Notes: a model not told the origin generated them from the sequence alone. Positions 44,547 through 55,045 are shown, counted from the first letter of the stretch. The stretch is 64,000 nucleotides of DNA from Amantichitinum ursilacus (GCF_001294205.1 NZ_LAQT01000001.1:434001-498000), one strand, 5' to 3'. A program made the numbers and translations.

Positions 44547-45580
44547 TGTTGCGGCTACTTAAATATGGCGTGCTGAGCGGGCTGTTCTGGATGGCGGTGG
44601 CGCAAGCCAGCGCGCCCAGTCTGGTGCCGTCTGACCAGCAACGCAGCGCTGAGCAAACGTTGCTGACCTATCCCGAGTGGTTTCTGGTGCACAGCCCGGC
44701 GCAATACGCGCGCACCTTGCGCCAACAGCCCTCGCAGGATTTTCCGTTTGTGGCGCATGTGGGGCAGCTGTGGTCCAGCTATTACCTCGCCACGCGCGAA
44801 CAATGGCGCGGCCACTATCCGTCCAACCCCGGCTATCACGTGATGATTGTGGTGTTGGCCAGCAGCACCACGCTCGAATACGGGCTGCGCGCCGCTTACG
44901 AAAACACCCTGGGCCGCATCAGTTGGGCCTTGGGCGGCAACCAGATGACGGCCGAAGATCGCTTTGCGGCGCAAGCGGCACAGGAATACGTCGACTTTAT
45001 CCGGCAACAGCCGTGGTATCTGTTTGATTTCCGCAGCCGCCTGACCCGCCTGTGGCGCGATGTGCCGCTGACCGGGCCGGGGCTGCTGCGCAAATGGGAG
45101 CGGCGCTATGCGCTGACCACCGAATACCTGATCAAAGCCGCCTACGGCAAGCTGATCGAAAAAGCCACGCGCGCCACGTACGAGGTGGCATTGATGAATA
45201 CCGATGTGGTGATTGCCGCCCCGCCCGCGCCGCTGCATCTGCCCGCCCGCGTTGACGTGCTGAAGAATTATGCCGATGGCCGCCAACTGTTAAGCCTGCC
45301 GCGCTATTTTGATTTTCGCATTGCCGCGACCGCGCTGGCGCAGCAAGGCGTGCGCTTTGACGATATTGCGGGCAATCAGGGCGACATTCTGGTGACGCTG
45401 TGGCAGCCGGATCAGCAGCCGTTGCCGCTGGACGCAGGGCGCATCCTGTTTACCCAGGCCATGGCGGAGCCGCGCCATATCCGCCGCGTGGGCGTGTTGC
45501 TGCCGGTGGCGCAACTGGCGGATCTATTACGCATTGCGCCCGCCCGCGGCTGGCAGATCGAACACGTGCACGATTACTGA
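44546..45580 (+). CDS. Secreted orphan protein of the oxidase operon
   Basis: 344 residues; the ATG shares one base with the preceding stop (TGATG). A hydrophobic N-terminus (LKYGVLSGLFWMAVAQASA) suggests export or a membrane anchor. The remainder is Tyr/Trp-rich, with conserved-looking blocks LLTYPEWFLVHSPAQYA, VGQLWSSYYLATREQWRG, VMIVVLASSTTLEYGLRAAY and LFDFRSRLTRLWRDVPL. I do not recognise a family. A second hydrophobic stretch (YHVMIVVLASSTTLEYGL) could be a membrane segment. Translational coupling to the flavin fusion implies a shared process. Confidence 0.7.
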   Translation: MLRLLKYGVLSGLFWMAVAQASAPSLVPSDQQRSAEQTLLTYPEWFLVHSPAQYARTLRQQPSQDFPFVAHVGQLWSSYYLATREQWRGHYPSNPGYHVMIVVLASSTTLEYGLRAAYENTLGRISWALGGNQMTAEDRFAAQAAQEYVDFIRQQPWYLFDFRSRLTRLWRDVPLTGPGLLRKWERRYALTTEYLIKAAYGKLIEKATRATYEVALMNTDVVIAAPPAPLHLPARVDVLKNYADGRQLLSLPRYFDFRIAATALAQQGVRFDDIAGNQGDILVTLWQPDQQPLPLDAGRILFTQAMAEPRHIRRVGVLLPVAQLADLLRIAPARGWQIEHVHDY

Positions 45581-45801
45581 ACTCGATCCGCCCGTGCCGT
45601 CGGGCGCCGACAACAGGCGGCCCGGCGGCGGCACACCGCATGGCAGCGTTGCGACGCCACTACAGCGCGCCCCTGATGCGGAAACTACCTGGATACGGCG
45701 TTTCAAACGCAAGTTAATGTAGTTAATATTCCGGCACTACAAGACCGGTCGGTCGCACTTATAAACCCGAAACTTGCCAGCAAGCGATGGAGCGAATACG
45801 G

Positions 45802-47049
45802 ATGAGGCAATTACATAAATCGTTGTATTTCTGGGTGGTGCTGGCCATTGTGGCCGGTGGTTTGATTGGTTATTTCGATCCCCCATTGGGCGTGGCGCTT
45901 AAACCCTTGGGTGATGGTTTTATTGCGCTGATCAAAATGCTGATTGGCCCGGTCATTTTCTGCACGGTGGTATTGGGTATCGCCAATGCCGGGGATATGA
46001 AAAAAGTGGGTCGCGTGGGTGGCAAAGCGCTGTTGTATTTTGAAGTGGTGTCGACCTTTGCCCTGGTGATTGGTTTGTTGGTGGCCAATATTCTCAAGCC
46101 CGGTAAAGGCTTTAACGTTGATCCGCATACGCTGGACCCCAAACTGGCGGCCGAATACGCGCAAAAAGCGCATGAGCAGCATGTGGTCGATTTTATTCTG
46201 CATATCATTCCCAAAACATTTGCCGATGCCTTTAGCGGCTCAGGCGATTTGCTGCAGGTGTTATTAGTGGCGGTGTTGTTTGCGTTTGCGCTTAACAAGA
46301 TCGGCGCCAAAGGCGAACCCGTCCTGCGTTTTGTCGAAGGCCTGTCGGATATCTTTTTTGGTATGGTGCGCGCGCTAATGTGGCTGGCCCCGCTGGGCGC
46401 GGGCGGCGCAATGGCGTTTACGCTGGGCAAATATGGTCTTAAAGCGCTGCTGCCGCTGGCCAGTTTGATGGCGTGCTTCTATCTAACCTGCGTGTTGTTT
46501 GTGCTGGTGGTGCTGGGAGTGATTGCGCGATATCACGGCTTTAGCATTATCAAGTTTGTGATTTATATCCGCGAAGAATTGCTACTGGTATTGGGCACGT
46601 CTTCTTCCGAAAGCGCGTTGGTACAATTGATGCGCAAAATGGAAAACGCGGGTTGTCCCAAAGCAGTGGTGGGCCTGGTGGTGCCAGCGGGTTACAGCTT
46701 TAATCTGGATGGCACCAATATCTATCTAACGCTGGCAGCCTTGTTTGTGGCGCAGGCCATGAATATCGATCTTAGCCTGTGGCAGCAATTGTCGATTTTA
46801 TTGGTGGCGATGCTGACGTCCAAAGGCGCATCGGGCGTGACCGGCGCGGGGTTTATTACGCTGGCCGCCACGCTGGCTGTGGTGCCCGATATTCCGGTGG
46901 TGGGCCTGACGTTGATTCTGGGCGTAGACCGTTTTATGTCCGAAGCCCGCGCGCTGACCAATATCGTGGGTAATGGCGTCGCCAGCATCGTGGTGTCGCA
47001 GTGGGAAAAAGAACTGGACCACGACAAGCTGAAACAAGCGCTGGGCTAA
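45802..47049 (+). CDS. dctA: C4-dicarboxylate:cation symporter DctA
   Basis: 415 residues from the ATG at 45802 (GGAG nine bases upstream), giving [10 protein letters not shown] like the E. coli DctA start; an ATG at 45787 is in frame. Family features are [19 protein letters not shown], the re-entrant loop serines [36 protein letters not shown], and the second hairpin [20 protein letters not shown], followed by the substrate-binding [19 protein letters not shown] with Asp and Arg. It imports succinate, fumarate and malate with protons or sodium. No dctBD regulators are adjacent. It is monocistronic with a strong terminator. Confidence 0.95.
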   Translation: MRQLHKSLYFWVVLAIVAGGLIGYFDPPLGVALKPLGDGFIALIKMLIGPVIFCTVVLGIANAGDMKKVGRVGGKALLYFEVVSTFALVIGLLVANILKPGKGFNVDPHTLDPKLAAEYAQKAHEQHVVDFILHIIPKTFADAFSGSGDLLQVLLVAVLFAFALNKIGAKGEPVLRFVEGLSDIFFGMVRALMWLAPLGAGGAMAFTLGKYGLKALLPLASLMACFYLTCVLFVLVVLGVIARYHGFSIIKFVIYIREELLLVLGTSSSESALVQLMRKMENAGCPKAVVGLVVPAGYSFNLDGTNIYLTLAALFVAQAMNIDLSLWQQLSILLVAMLTSKGASGVTGAGFITLAATLAVVPDIPVVGLTLILGVDRFMSEARALTNIVGNGVASIVVSQWEKELDHDKLKQALG

Positions 47050-47066
47050 GCGAAAGCCTGCAGATT

Positions 47067-47105
47067 AAAACGGCGGTGCTGAGATTATCAGCACCGCCGT
47101 TTTTA
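47067..47105. terminator. Terminator between dctA and the PAP2 phosphatase gene
   Basis: A 16-base perfect stem (AAAACGGCGGTGCTGA with its complement) around GATTA is followed by TTTT. The A-tract on the other side makes it plausible for both convergent genes. Confidence 0.9.
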
Positions 47106-47152
47106 TTGCCGCGTGATCAACGCGCCCTGCCCGGCCAACAAACTGCCAAAGC

Positions 47153-49132
47153 TTAAGCCGCGCTATCCAGATGCAGCGTCAGGCCGGTCGCGCTATAGGT
47201 TGGCGTTGCCTTGAAGCCATTGACCGTGATGCTGCTGAAGGTGCCATTCAACGCCTTGGCATTGATCAGCGTCAGCGTGCTGCCCACGCTCGGCGTATAG
47301 CCGCTGGCGAAAGTGATATTGAGCGTGCCGCCGGCAAGAGTGACATTGCCGCTGGCCTTGATCTGGCCTTGCGTGCCGCTGCCCATCACCAGTTGCGACG
47401 CGCCGGTGGCCAGTTGCGTGTAGTTGGCCACGCTGAGCGCGCTGGCGGCGGCGATCACGGCCGTGCCCTTGCCCACATACACATCGCCATTGCCAAAGCC
47501 ACTGACGCTATCCGCTTGCAAGGTGCCGCCTTCGATATCGGTGCCGCCGGTATAGCTGTTGGCGCCCGCCAGATGTAGCGTGCCGGTGCCTTTCAGCGTC
47601 AGCTTGCCGGCGCCCGCGATGTCGTTGCGCCAGGTGTCAGCGGCGTTGTAACCGCCCAGGGTGGCGTCCATGGTAACTGCCACGTCGCCGTTGAATGCGC
47701 CAAAGCCATCGCCCGCCTTGAACAGATCAATCCGGCCCCAGCCTTCGGCGTCGTCCATGACCGGATAGCCCGATGTCAGTGCGGTGGTTTTTAGCACCAC
47801 GCGGCGCTGGCTGTAGGTCAGGTACGGGAAGCGCGTCTGGATCAGGATTTCCGCGCCCTTCGGCACCGTGGCTGGTTTGGTGGCATCACCGATCTGGCTA
47901 AAGCCATAGGTCAAACGGCGCGCATTGTTGGCCTTGTTGGTGGCGTAATCGGCAAAGCGGTCGGTACTGCTGCTGGCCGAATGCGCATAGCTGATGAAAT
48001 CGGCTTCGGTGCTGACACCGGCCGCCGCCATCAACGTGCTGTGCGCCTGGGCATACGCCACATCGGCCACGCCGGTATTGGCGCGCAGGTTGGCGGCCAC
48101 GGTGGCCAGCGCCTGGATGCGGCCGCCGATCACGTCCAGCGGCGAATGCATGCCGGCCAGAATGCGGTTTTCCCCGAGCTCCAGGCCGCGCGAAACCATT
48201 TCCTGGAAGCGCTCCGGCACCAGCCACGCCATGGTGAACGCATCGCGCCCGGCTTCGGCCGAGTGGCCGCTGGGGAAGCCGCCATCGGTGTTGGGCGTGC
48301 TGCTTTCGGCGGGCACCAGCGCGGGCACCACCACCACGCTGCTGCTCCAGCGGAACGGCCGTGCGTATTTAAAGAAGCGCTTGGCCGGTTCGGTCGAGGC
48401 ATTGGTGCCCACGGTGGTGCCCAGCAGATCCACCACATTGCCAAAGCGGGTGTTGCTGGCTGCGCCCACGCCGACGTTATTGCCGCTGTCGTTGTAAACC
48501 ACGCTGGTGGCATCGGCCGCCACGCTGGTGATGCTGGTGGTTTGTTGCGCGGCGGTGCGCCAGGCCGTGGTCAGCGGACCCATGCCATCGGTCACGCTAT
48601 AGCCCTTGCCGCGGCGGTCATCCAGATACGCCGCCGTGGCCTGGTCGGCGGTGCGGCCGGTGGTGGCGGTGACCACGTACTGGATGTTTTGCGCCAGCAC
48701 TGCGCTGTTTACCGCTTTGCCGTCGGTGCTGTCGCCCGGTATGCCGGTCCAGCTGCTGGCGACCACGGCCGGAAACGTGCCATAGGCCGCAGCGGTGACG
48801 CCCGCATCCACGATCAGCGAGCTGGGTGTCCACAGATCAAGGTATCGGGCCAGTACACGTACGCCCGCGTTGGTATCAATAGTGGCGTAACGCGCATCGC
48901 CGCGCTGGTTGGTATACGCGTAATCCACAAACGGCAACACGGTGGATACGTCTTGTACGCTGGCGATGTCCTCAGCACCGGTGCCGGTGGGCGCGGCCGG
49001 AATCGTCAGCGTGGGGTTGGTGACCACAGGCGTGCTGGTTGACGCATCGCTATCGCTATCGCCGCCGCAACCGGCCAGGGCCAGTGCCAGCGCCAAAGGC
49101 ATGACGGCGAGGGTGAAAGATGTTTTTTGCAT
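47153..49132 (-). CDS. PAP2-type acid phosphatase lipoprotein with autotransporter-type repeat
   Basis: 659 residues. A lipoprotein signal (ALALALAGC, Cys22) is followed by an Asp/Ser/Thr linker. The phosphatase domain carries all three PAP2 motifs: KRFFKYARP (K251, R258), GGFPSGHS (287-291) and NRILAGMHSPLD (R323, H329, D333). From about residue 505 there is a passenger-associated repeat (GKLTLKGTGTLHLAGANSYT then GGTDIEGGTLQ), with repeating beta turns to the end, but no outer-membrane beta-barrel follows. The product is probably a surface or periplasmic lipid-anchored phosphatase with a beta-helical C-terminus. Confidence 0.85.
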   Translation of the reverse strand: MQKTSFTLAVMPLALALALAGCGGDSDSDASTSTPVVTNPTLTIPAAPTGTGAEDIASVQDVSTVLPFVDYAYTNQRGDARYATIDTNAGVRVLARYLDLWTPSSLIVDAGVTAAAYGTFPAVVASSWTGIPGDSTDGKAVNSAVLAQNIQYVVTATTGRTADQATAAYLDDRRGKGYSVTDGMGPLTTAWRTAAQQTTSITSVAADATSVVYNDSGNNVGVGAASNTRFGNVVDLLGTTVGTNASTEPAKRFFKYARPFRWSSSVVVVPALVPAESSTPNTDGGFPSGHSAEAGRDAFTMAWLVPERFQEMVSRGLELGENRILAGMHSPLDVIGGRIQALATVAANLRANTGVADVAYAQAHSTLMAAAGVSTEADFISYAHSASSSTDRFADYATNKANNARRLTYGFSQIGDATKPATVPKGAEILIQTRFPYLTYSQRRVVLKTTALTSGYPVMDDAEGWGRIDLFKAGDGFGAFNGDVAVTMDATLGGYNAADTWRNDIAGAGKLTLKGTGTLHLAGANSYTGGTDIEGGTLQADSVSGFGNGDVYVGKGTAVIAAASALSVANYTQLATGASQLVMGSGTQGQIKASGNVTLAGGTLNITFASGYTPSVGSTLTLINAKALNGTFSSITVNGFKATPTYSATGLTLHLDSAA

Positions 49133-49346
49133 TATGAGTCCGTGTCAGTGAAGGAGTCGGCAGACCCCGGCTGTGTGAAAGCGGACTGAATGCTAGAGAG
49201 GCAACATGATCGAAAGATGACGGTTTTGTATCTGTATCGACCGGCACGGATACGTTTCCGCTGGGGTACAGCGGGCAAAGTCGCGCCAGCGCTGGGTTTG
49301 GCGCGCACAACGGCTTGCCGCAAATCAAAGCAAAAAAGTTAAACGC

Positions 49347-49988
49347 TTAACCCGCGTCGGCAGTATTGGGGGTGGATTCGCTGCTGGCGGAGGCAGTCGC
49401 CTCGGCCCGGCGCGCCGCCAGCTTCTGCTGCAGGCTCTCGGGCATGGGCCATTGCTTGAGCACCCATTGCAGCGCGGCGGTCAGTTTGGCGCGGTCGTAA
49501 TCAAGGCTGAACACATGCAGGCTGGCGCCGTGCAGCATCAAGCGCCAGGCCAGCAAATCGGGTTCAAACGGGGCGTCGGGGGCAAAGCCGAAGATGCGGC
49601 GATCGGCGCTATCCATGATTGGATTCAGCCGCTCGGCCAGGCGTTCGTCCCCGCGCGCGGCCATCCACAATTCCAGCACCGCCAGCGAATCGGTCTGCCC
49701 TTGCGCATGCGCCAGGCCATACAGCGCCAGATACATGCGTTCACGCGGGTTAAACAAGCCGGCGGGGTCGATCTTGCCGCCTTCGATGTCGATCAACTCG
49801 TCCAGCAAGGCGGGCAATAAATCGAGCAAGCCTTCAGGAAAGTGGTAGCGCAATGCACCGCGACTGACTCCGGCACGGTCGCATACGCGCGTTTCGGCCA
49901 GCCGGGCATAACCCTGCTCGATCAGAAGCTGGCGGGCGGCATCGAGCAATGCCTGGCGGGTCTGGCTGGAGCGGCTCTGGCTATTCAT
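49347..49988 (-). CDS. TetR/AcrR-family transcriptional regulator
   Basis: 213 residues from the ATG at 49988; an ATG at 49997 is also in frame and neither has a strong ribosome site. The N-terminal TetR helix-turn-helix is QALLDAARQLLIEQGYA, then RVCDRAGVSRGALRYHFPEG. The remaining residues form a helical ligand-binding domain. The tail is Ala/Ser/Thr-rich. It is divergent from a phosphatase lipoprotein gene, and a perfect palindrome lies between them, so autoregulation and repression of that gene are likely. Confidence 0.9.
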   Translation of the reverse strand: MNSQSRSSQTRQALLDAARQLLIEQGYARLAETRVCDRAGVSRGALRYHFPEGLLDLLPALLDELIDIEGGKIDPAGLFNPRERMYLALYGLAHAQGQTDSLAVLELWMAARGDERLAERLNPIMDSADRRIFGFAPDAPFEPDLLAWRLMLHGASLHVFSLDYDRAKLTAALQWVLKQWPMPESLQQKLAARRAEATASASSESTPNTADAG

Positions 49989-50036
49989 GCGCGCCATTCT
50001 AACGGGCCACGCGCCCGCTGCCACGTCATAAAAAAG

Positions 50037-50050
50037 ACATACATGTATGT
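50037..50050. promoter_or_regulatory. Candidate TetR operator
   Basis: ACATACATGTATGT is a perfect 14-base palindrome midway between the TetR gene (start 49988) and the phosphatase gene (start 50098). A second ACATGT lies at 50053-50058. Size, symmetry and position suit a TetR dimer site. Confidence 0.6.
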
Positions 50051-50097
50051 TTACATGTGCGCCCCGATACACGATCAAAACACAGGGACACAACACG

Positions 50098-51336
50098 ATG
50101 AGCATCAACTTAAAACGCTGGCTGACGGCGGCTCTTGGCGGCATCGTCATGGCCGGCGCGCTGGTGGGCTGTAACAGCGGCGACGACAGCGCAAGCGCCA
50201 CGCCCACCATCAACAGCATCAAGCACGTTTTTGTGCTGACGCTGGAAAACGAAAACTACAGCACCACGTTTGGCGCCAATACGGTGGCCAAATATCTGGC
50301 GCAAGATCTGGCCAGCCAGGGCGCGCTGCTGCAAAAGTATTACGGCACCGGCCACGTTAGCCTGGATAACTACATCGCGATGATCTCGGGCCAGTCCGGC
50401 AATCCGGTCACCAATATGGATTGCCAGTCGTTTAGCGAATTTGCGCAAACCGGCACCGATGCGGACGGCCAGGCCATCGGCAGCGGCTGTGTCTACCCCG
50501 CTTCGATCAAAACGCTGCCGGACCAGCTGACGGCCGCAGGCCTGACGTGGAAAGGCTACATGGAAGACATGGGCAATGACCCGGCACGCGAAAGCGCCAG
50601 CTGTGGTCATCCGGTGATCGGCGCGGTGGATTACACGCAATCGCCCGAAGCCTCCAGCGTGGCCGTGGCCAAGGGTGACCAGTACGCCACCCGCCACAAT
50701 CCGTTCATGTATTTCCATTCCATCATTGATAACAACGCCGATTGTGGCAAACACGTGGTCGAGCTGAACACGCTGAAGGCCGATCTGGCCAGCGCCGACA
50801 CCACCGCCAACTTCAACTTCATTACGCCCAATCTGTGCCATGACGGCCACGATGCGCCGTGCGTCACGGGCGAAGCCGGTGGGCTGACCTCGGCCGACGC
50901 CTTCCTGAAAACCTGGGTGCCGATCATCACCAACTCACCCGCGTTCAAGAAAGACGGCCTGCTGATCATCAACTTTGACGAAGGCAGCTATGCCGCCACC
51001 ACCGTGGCCAGCGGCGTCATGAAGCTGACCTACGCCGGCGAAACCTGCTGCAACCAGAAGAAAGGCCCCAACCTGGGCGACTATCCGCAAACCTCGGCGC
51101 TGGGTACGTACAACGGCCTGCAGATTCAGGTTTCGTACAACAGCTTTGGCGGTGATAACACGGGCGCGGTGTTGATCTCGCCGTTTATCAAGGCGGGCAC
51201 GGTCAGTACCACCGCCTACAACCATTACTCGCTGCTACGCAGTATTGAAGACATCTTCAAGCTGGGGCATCTGGGCTACGCCGCGCAAGACGGGCTGACG
51301 CCATTCGGCGCGGACATCTTCACCAACCTCAAGTAG
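50098..51336 (+). CDS. Phosphoesterase-family acid phosphatase lipoprotein
   Basis: 412 residues from the ATG at 50098, with AGGGA upstream. A lipoprotein signal (GGIVMAGALVGC, Cys25) leads into an alkaline-phosphatase-superfamily phosphoesterase domain: HVFVLTLENENYSTTFG (metal-binding Glu-Asn), YGTGHVSLDNYIAMISGQSG, FITPNLCHDGHDAPC, LLIINFDEGS and SPFIKAGTVSTTAYNHYSLL with RSIEDIF. This is the AcpA/phospholipase C-like family that hydrolyses phosphomonoesters or phospholipids. Several Cys suggest disulfides. It is followed by a di-haem peroxidase gene on the same strand and preceded by the TetR palindrome. Confidence 0.88.
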   Translation: MSINLKRWLTAALGGIVMAGALVGCNSGDDSASATPTINSIKHVFVLTLENENYSTTFGANTVAKYLAQDLASQGALLQKYYGTGHVSLDNYIAMISGQSGNPVTNMDCQSFSEFAQTGTDADGQAIGSGCVYPASIKTLPDQLTAAGLTWKGYMEDMGNDPARESASCGHPVIGAVDYTQSPEASSVAVAKGDQYATRHNPFMYFHSIIDNNADCGKHVVELNTLKADLASADTTANFNFITPNLCHDGHDAPCVTGEAGGLTSADAFLKTWVPIITNSPAFKKDGLLIINFDEGSYAATTVASGVMKLTYAGETCCNQKKGPNLGDYPQTSALGTYNGLQIQVSYNSFGGDNTGAVLISPFIKAGTVSTTAYNHYSLLRSIEDIFKLGHLGYAAQDGLTPFGADIFTNLK

Positions 51337-51371
51337 AGAGGACCACCGCAGCGCGACCCTCTTGCGACCCG

Positions 51372-51420
51372 GCGGTACTCGGAACCCTCACGTACAACAC
51401 GTACGCTGCGGTTCCGCCGT
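51372..51420. repeat. Palindromic intergenic element
   Basis: GGCGGTACTCGGAACC and GGTTCCGCCG flank CACGTACAACACGTACGC, making an imperfect long hairpin between the phosphatase and peroxidase genes. From memory, similar GGAACC...ACGTAC elements recur in other betaproteobacterial genomes; this is the only copy noticed here. Confidence 0.45.
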
Positions 51421-51527
51421 TCCGGCGGTTCGCAACCTGGTCACGCTGCGCTGGCCCCGACACGGCTGTGGCAACCCATCGCAGCGCGGGGTTGCGCGCC
51501 GTTTACCTTTTCGCGAATCCAGAGCTC

Positions 51528-52805
51528 ATGAACCTTATTTCTCGTCGTAATGCCTGGCTGGTACTGTTGCTGGCGGGCATGGCAGCGGCCTCGATCTTGC
51601 TGCAAGCGCGCGCTCGCGCCACCAACTCCCCTGCTGTGGCCGCTGCGCCTGCCGCCACAGCGACGCCGGACAAAGCGGCATTGGCCGCACTGGGCCGACA
51701 ATTGTTTTTTGATCGCGGCTTGTCGGCATCGGGCCAGCAAGCCTGCGCCACCTGCCACGCCGCCGCGCGCGCCTACGGCCCACCGAACGGCCTGCCCGCG
51801 CAGTTTGGTGGCGCCGACATGACCCACCAGGGCATGCGCGCCGTACCGTCGCTGCGCTATACGCTTAACAAGATGCAGGCGTGGCACGTGGAAAGCCCGT
51901 CCAGCATGATGGAACGCGCCGAAGCGCAAGAATTGCCGCCCACGGGCGGACTGACGTGGGATGGGCGTTTTGATGCTTTGCACGAACAAGCCACCTTTCC
52001 GCTGCTTAACCCCGATGAGATGGCCAATGGCACGCCACAAGGCTTTGCCGAGCGCCTGCGCCACAGCAGCAGCGCCAGCGCGTTTAACCAACTATTCGGC
52101 CGCGCCATTCTCAATAACGATAAGCAAGCGCTGCATTACGCGGGCCTGGCGCTGGCGCAATTCCAGCTGGATGACGCCAGCTTTCATCCGTACAGCAGCA
52201 AGTTCGACGCGTGGATGGATGGCAAAGCCACGCTGACCCCGCAAGAAGCGCGCGGCAAGCAGTTGTTTGACGACCCGAAAAGCGGCAATTGCGCGTCTTG
52301 TCACTTTGATAATCAGGGCGCCAACGGCGCGCATCCGTTGTTTACCGATTATCAGTTTGAAGTGCTGGGCGTGCCGCGTAATGGCGAACTGGCGGTCAAC
52401 AAGAATCCCCGATTCTTTGATATGGGTTTGTGCGGCCCGCTGCGCCAGGACCAGGCCAAACAAGACGGCTATTGCGGCATGTTTCGCACGCCCACGCTTC
52501 GCAATGTGGCAACGCGCGAAGTGTTCTTTCATAACGGCAAATTCCACGATCTGAAAACCGCACTGCAGTTCTACGTGCAACGCGATACCGCACCGCAAAA
52601 GTGGTACTCCAGCGTGCATGGCAAGGTGCAGAAGTTTGATGATCTGCCTGCGGACAAGCGCGCCAATGTCGATACCAACGACGAACCGCTGACACGCAAA
52701 CGCGGCGGCACGCCTGCGTGGAATGAGCAAGATGTGGATGATGTGATCGCGTTTTTGAATACGCTGACCGACCGCGATGCGATGGTGGTTGCGGCGAAGA
52801 AGTGA
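51528..52805 (+). CDS. Di-haem cytochrome c peroxidase family protein (MauG-like)
   Basis: 425 residues from the ATG at 51528. An N-terminal hydrophobic anchor or signal (WLVLLLAGMAAASILLQA) is followed by an Ala/Pro linker. Two c-type haem motifs are present: CATCH at 73-77 and CASCH at 255-259. The first domain has LFFDRGLSASGQQACATC; the second has GKQLFDDPKSGNCASCHFDN, MFRTPTLRNVATREVFFHNG and FLNTLTDRD, all standard for the CcpA/MauG family. It acts in the periplasm, reducing peroxide or oxidising a protein partner. It probably shares the transcript and TetR control of the upstream phosphatase gene, although a repeat lies between them. Confidence 0.9.
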   Translation: MNLISRRNAWLVLLLAGMAAASILLQARARATNSPAVAAAPAATATPDKAALAALGRQLFFDRGLSASGQQACATCHAAARAYGPPNGLPAQFGGADMTHQGMRAVPSLRYTLNKMQAWHVESPSSMMERAEAQELPPTGGLTWDGRFDALHEQATFPLLNPDEMANGTPQGFAERLRHSSSASAFNQLFGRAILNNDKQALHYAGLALAQFQLDDASFHPYSSKFDAWMDGKATLTPQEARGKQLFDDPKSGNCASCHFDNQGANGAHPLFTDYQFEVLGVPRNGELAVNKNPRFFDMGLCGPLRQDQAKQDGYCGMFRTPTLRNVATREVFFHNGKFHDLKTALQFYVQRDTAPQKWYSSVHGKVQKFDDLPADKRANVDTNDEPLTRKRGGTPAWNEQDVDDVIAFLNTLTDRDAMVVAAKK

Positions 52806-52872
52806 TTGCGTCAGGCGCGGCGATGCGACGGCCTGGATTGCCGCCGCCCACCGCCGCAAGCCGGGCTAGCGT

Positions 52873-53949
<1,077 letters not shown>

Positions 53950-53999
53950 TCAATCTCATAAAACGAACTGCGTGCCCCGCGTGCCCGCCCCAGTTCGCG

Positions 54000-54905
54000 C
54001 TAAGCAGCGTTGCCGTTATTCCAGTCGCGCACCGCCTGGGCAAACAAACGCAACACTGTGGGCGGATGCCGATTGGCCGGGTAATACAGGCACAGCCCCG
54101 GCTGGGCCGGGCTCCAGTCCGGCAAGACTTGCACCAGCTGCCCACTGGCCAATGCATCCGCCACCAGCGCCTGATTAACCCATGCAATGCCGATGCCGCG
54201 CAGCGCCGCTTCCACCGCCAGCCGCATGCTGCCCACGGTCATTGGTCCGTTTACATCCAGATTGATCGGCCGCCCGTGCAGTTGCAGATCCCAGCGATAC
54301 AGCGCGCCGCTTTCAAAACGAAAGCGCACGCAGCGATGGTGCAGCAAATCCAGCGGCACTTGCGGTGGCGCGTGCCGGACAAAGTAGTCGGGCGAACCCA
54401 CCGCCACAAAGCGCAAATCCGGGCCGAACTTGACCGCAATCATGTCTTTGGGCACGGCCTCCTGGATGCGGATGCCGGCATCAAAACCGGCGGCCACGAT
54501 ATCGACCATGCGGCTATCGACCACAAATTCGACGTGGATGTCCGGGTATTGCTGGAGAAAGCCGGGCAACACGTGCTGGATTAGCGGCAGCGCCGCCGCT
54601 TCTGAACTATTGATGCGCAGCGAGCCCGACGGCCGTTCGCGCGCGTTGGTGACTTCCTGCAGCGCCTCGTCGATATCGGCCAGGGCCGGGCGCAAGCGGT
54701 TGAGCAGTTTTTCGCCCGCCTCGGTCAGCGCCACCGAGCGGGTGGTGCGATTGAGCAAACGCGCACCTAGCCGTTCTTCCAGCGCGCGCATGGCGTGGCT
54801 GAGCGCGGACGGCGATACATCCAGCAAACGCGCCGCCGCGCGAAAGCTGTGCTGTTCGGCAATTACCGCAAAGGCCGTCAATTCCGAAATGCCGGTTTTT
54901 AACAT
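54000..54905 (-). CDS. LysR-family regulator 1
   Basis: 301 residues from the ATG at 54905, with GAGGA upstream. The winged HTH is FAVIAEQHSFRAAARLLDVS then PSALSHAMRALEERLGARLL with NRTTRSVALTEAG. An effector-binding periplasmic-protein-like domain follows. The DNA-binding region is that of the DHA-/CrgA-like group often encoded beside dehydrogenases and MFS exporters. It is divergent from a Bcr/CflA-type MFS gene at 55046, its most likely target. Confidence 0.92.
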   Translation of the reverse strand: MLKTGISELTAFAVIAEQHSFRAAARLLDVSPSALSHAMRALEERLGARLLNRTTRSVALTEAGEKLLNRLRPALADIDEALQEVTNARERPSGSLRINSSEAAALPLIQHVLPGFLQQYPDIHVEFVVDSRMVDIVAAGFDAGIRIQEAVPKDMIAVKFGPDLRFVAVGSPDYFVRHAPPQVPLDLLHHRCVRFRFESGALYRWDLQLHGRPINLDVNGPMTVGSMRLAVEAALRGIGIAWVNQALVADALASGQLVQVLPDWSPAQPGLCLYYPANRHPPTVLRLFAQAVRDWNNGNAA

Positions 54906-55045
54906 TGATGAATTTTCCTCAGGAGCAGATGCAATCCACGCTGGATTGTTGAGGATATCACCCGCTTTTAGACTGTGCTTCATTCTGAATGCACGCTCGC
55001 GGAGCCATCCATGTTGTTACTTGCACGCTCAACCGGCCTTCAACG

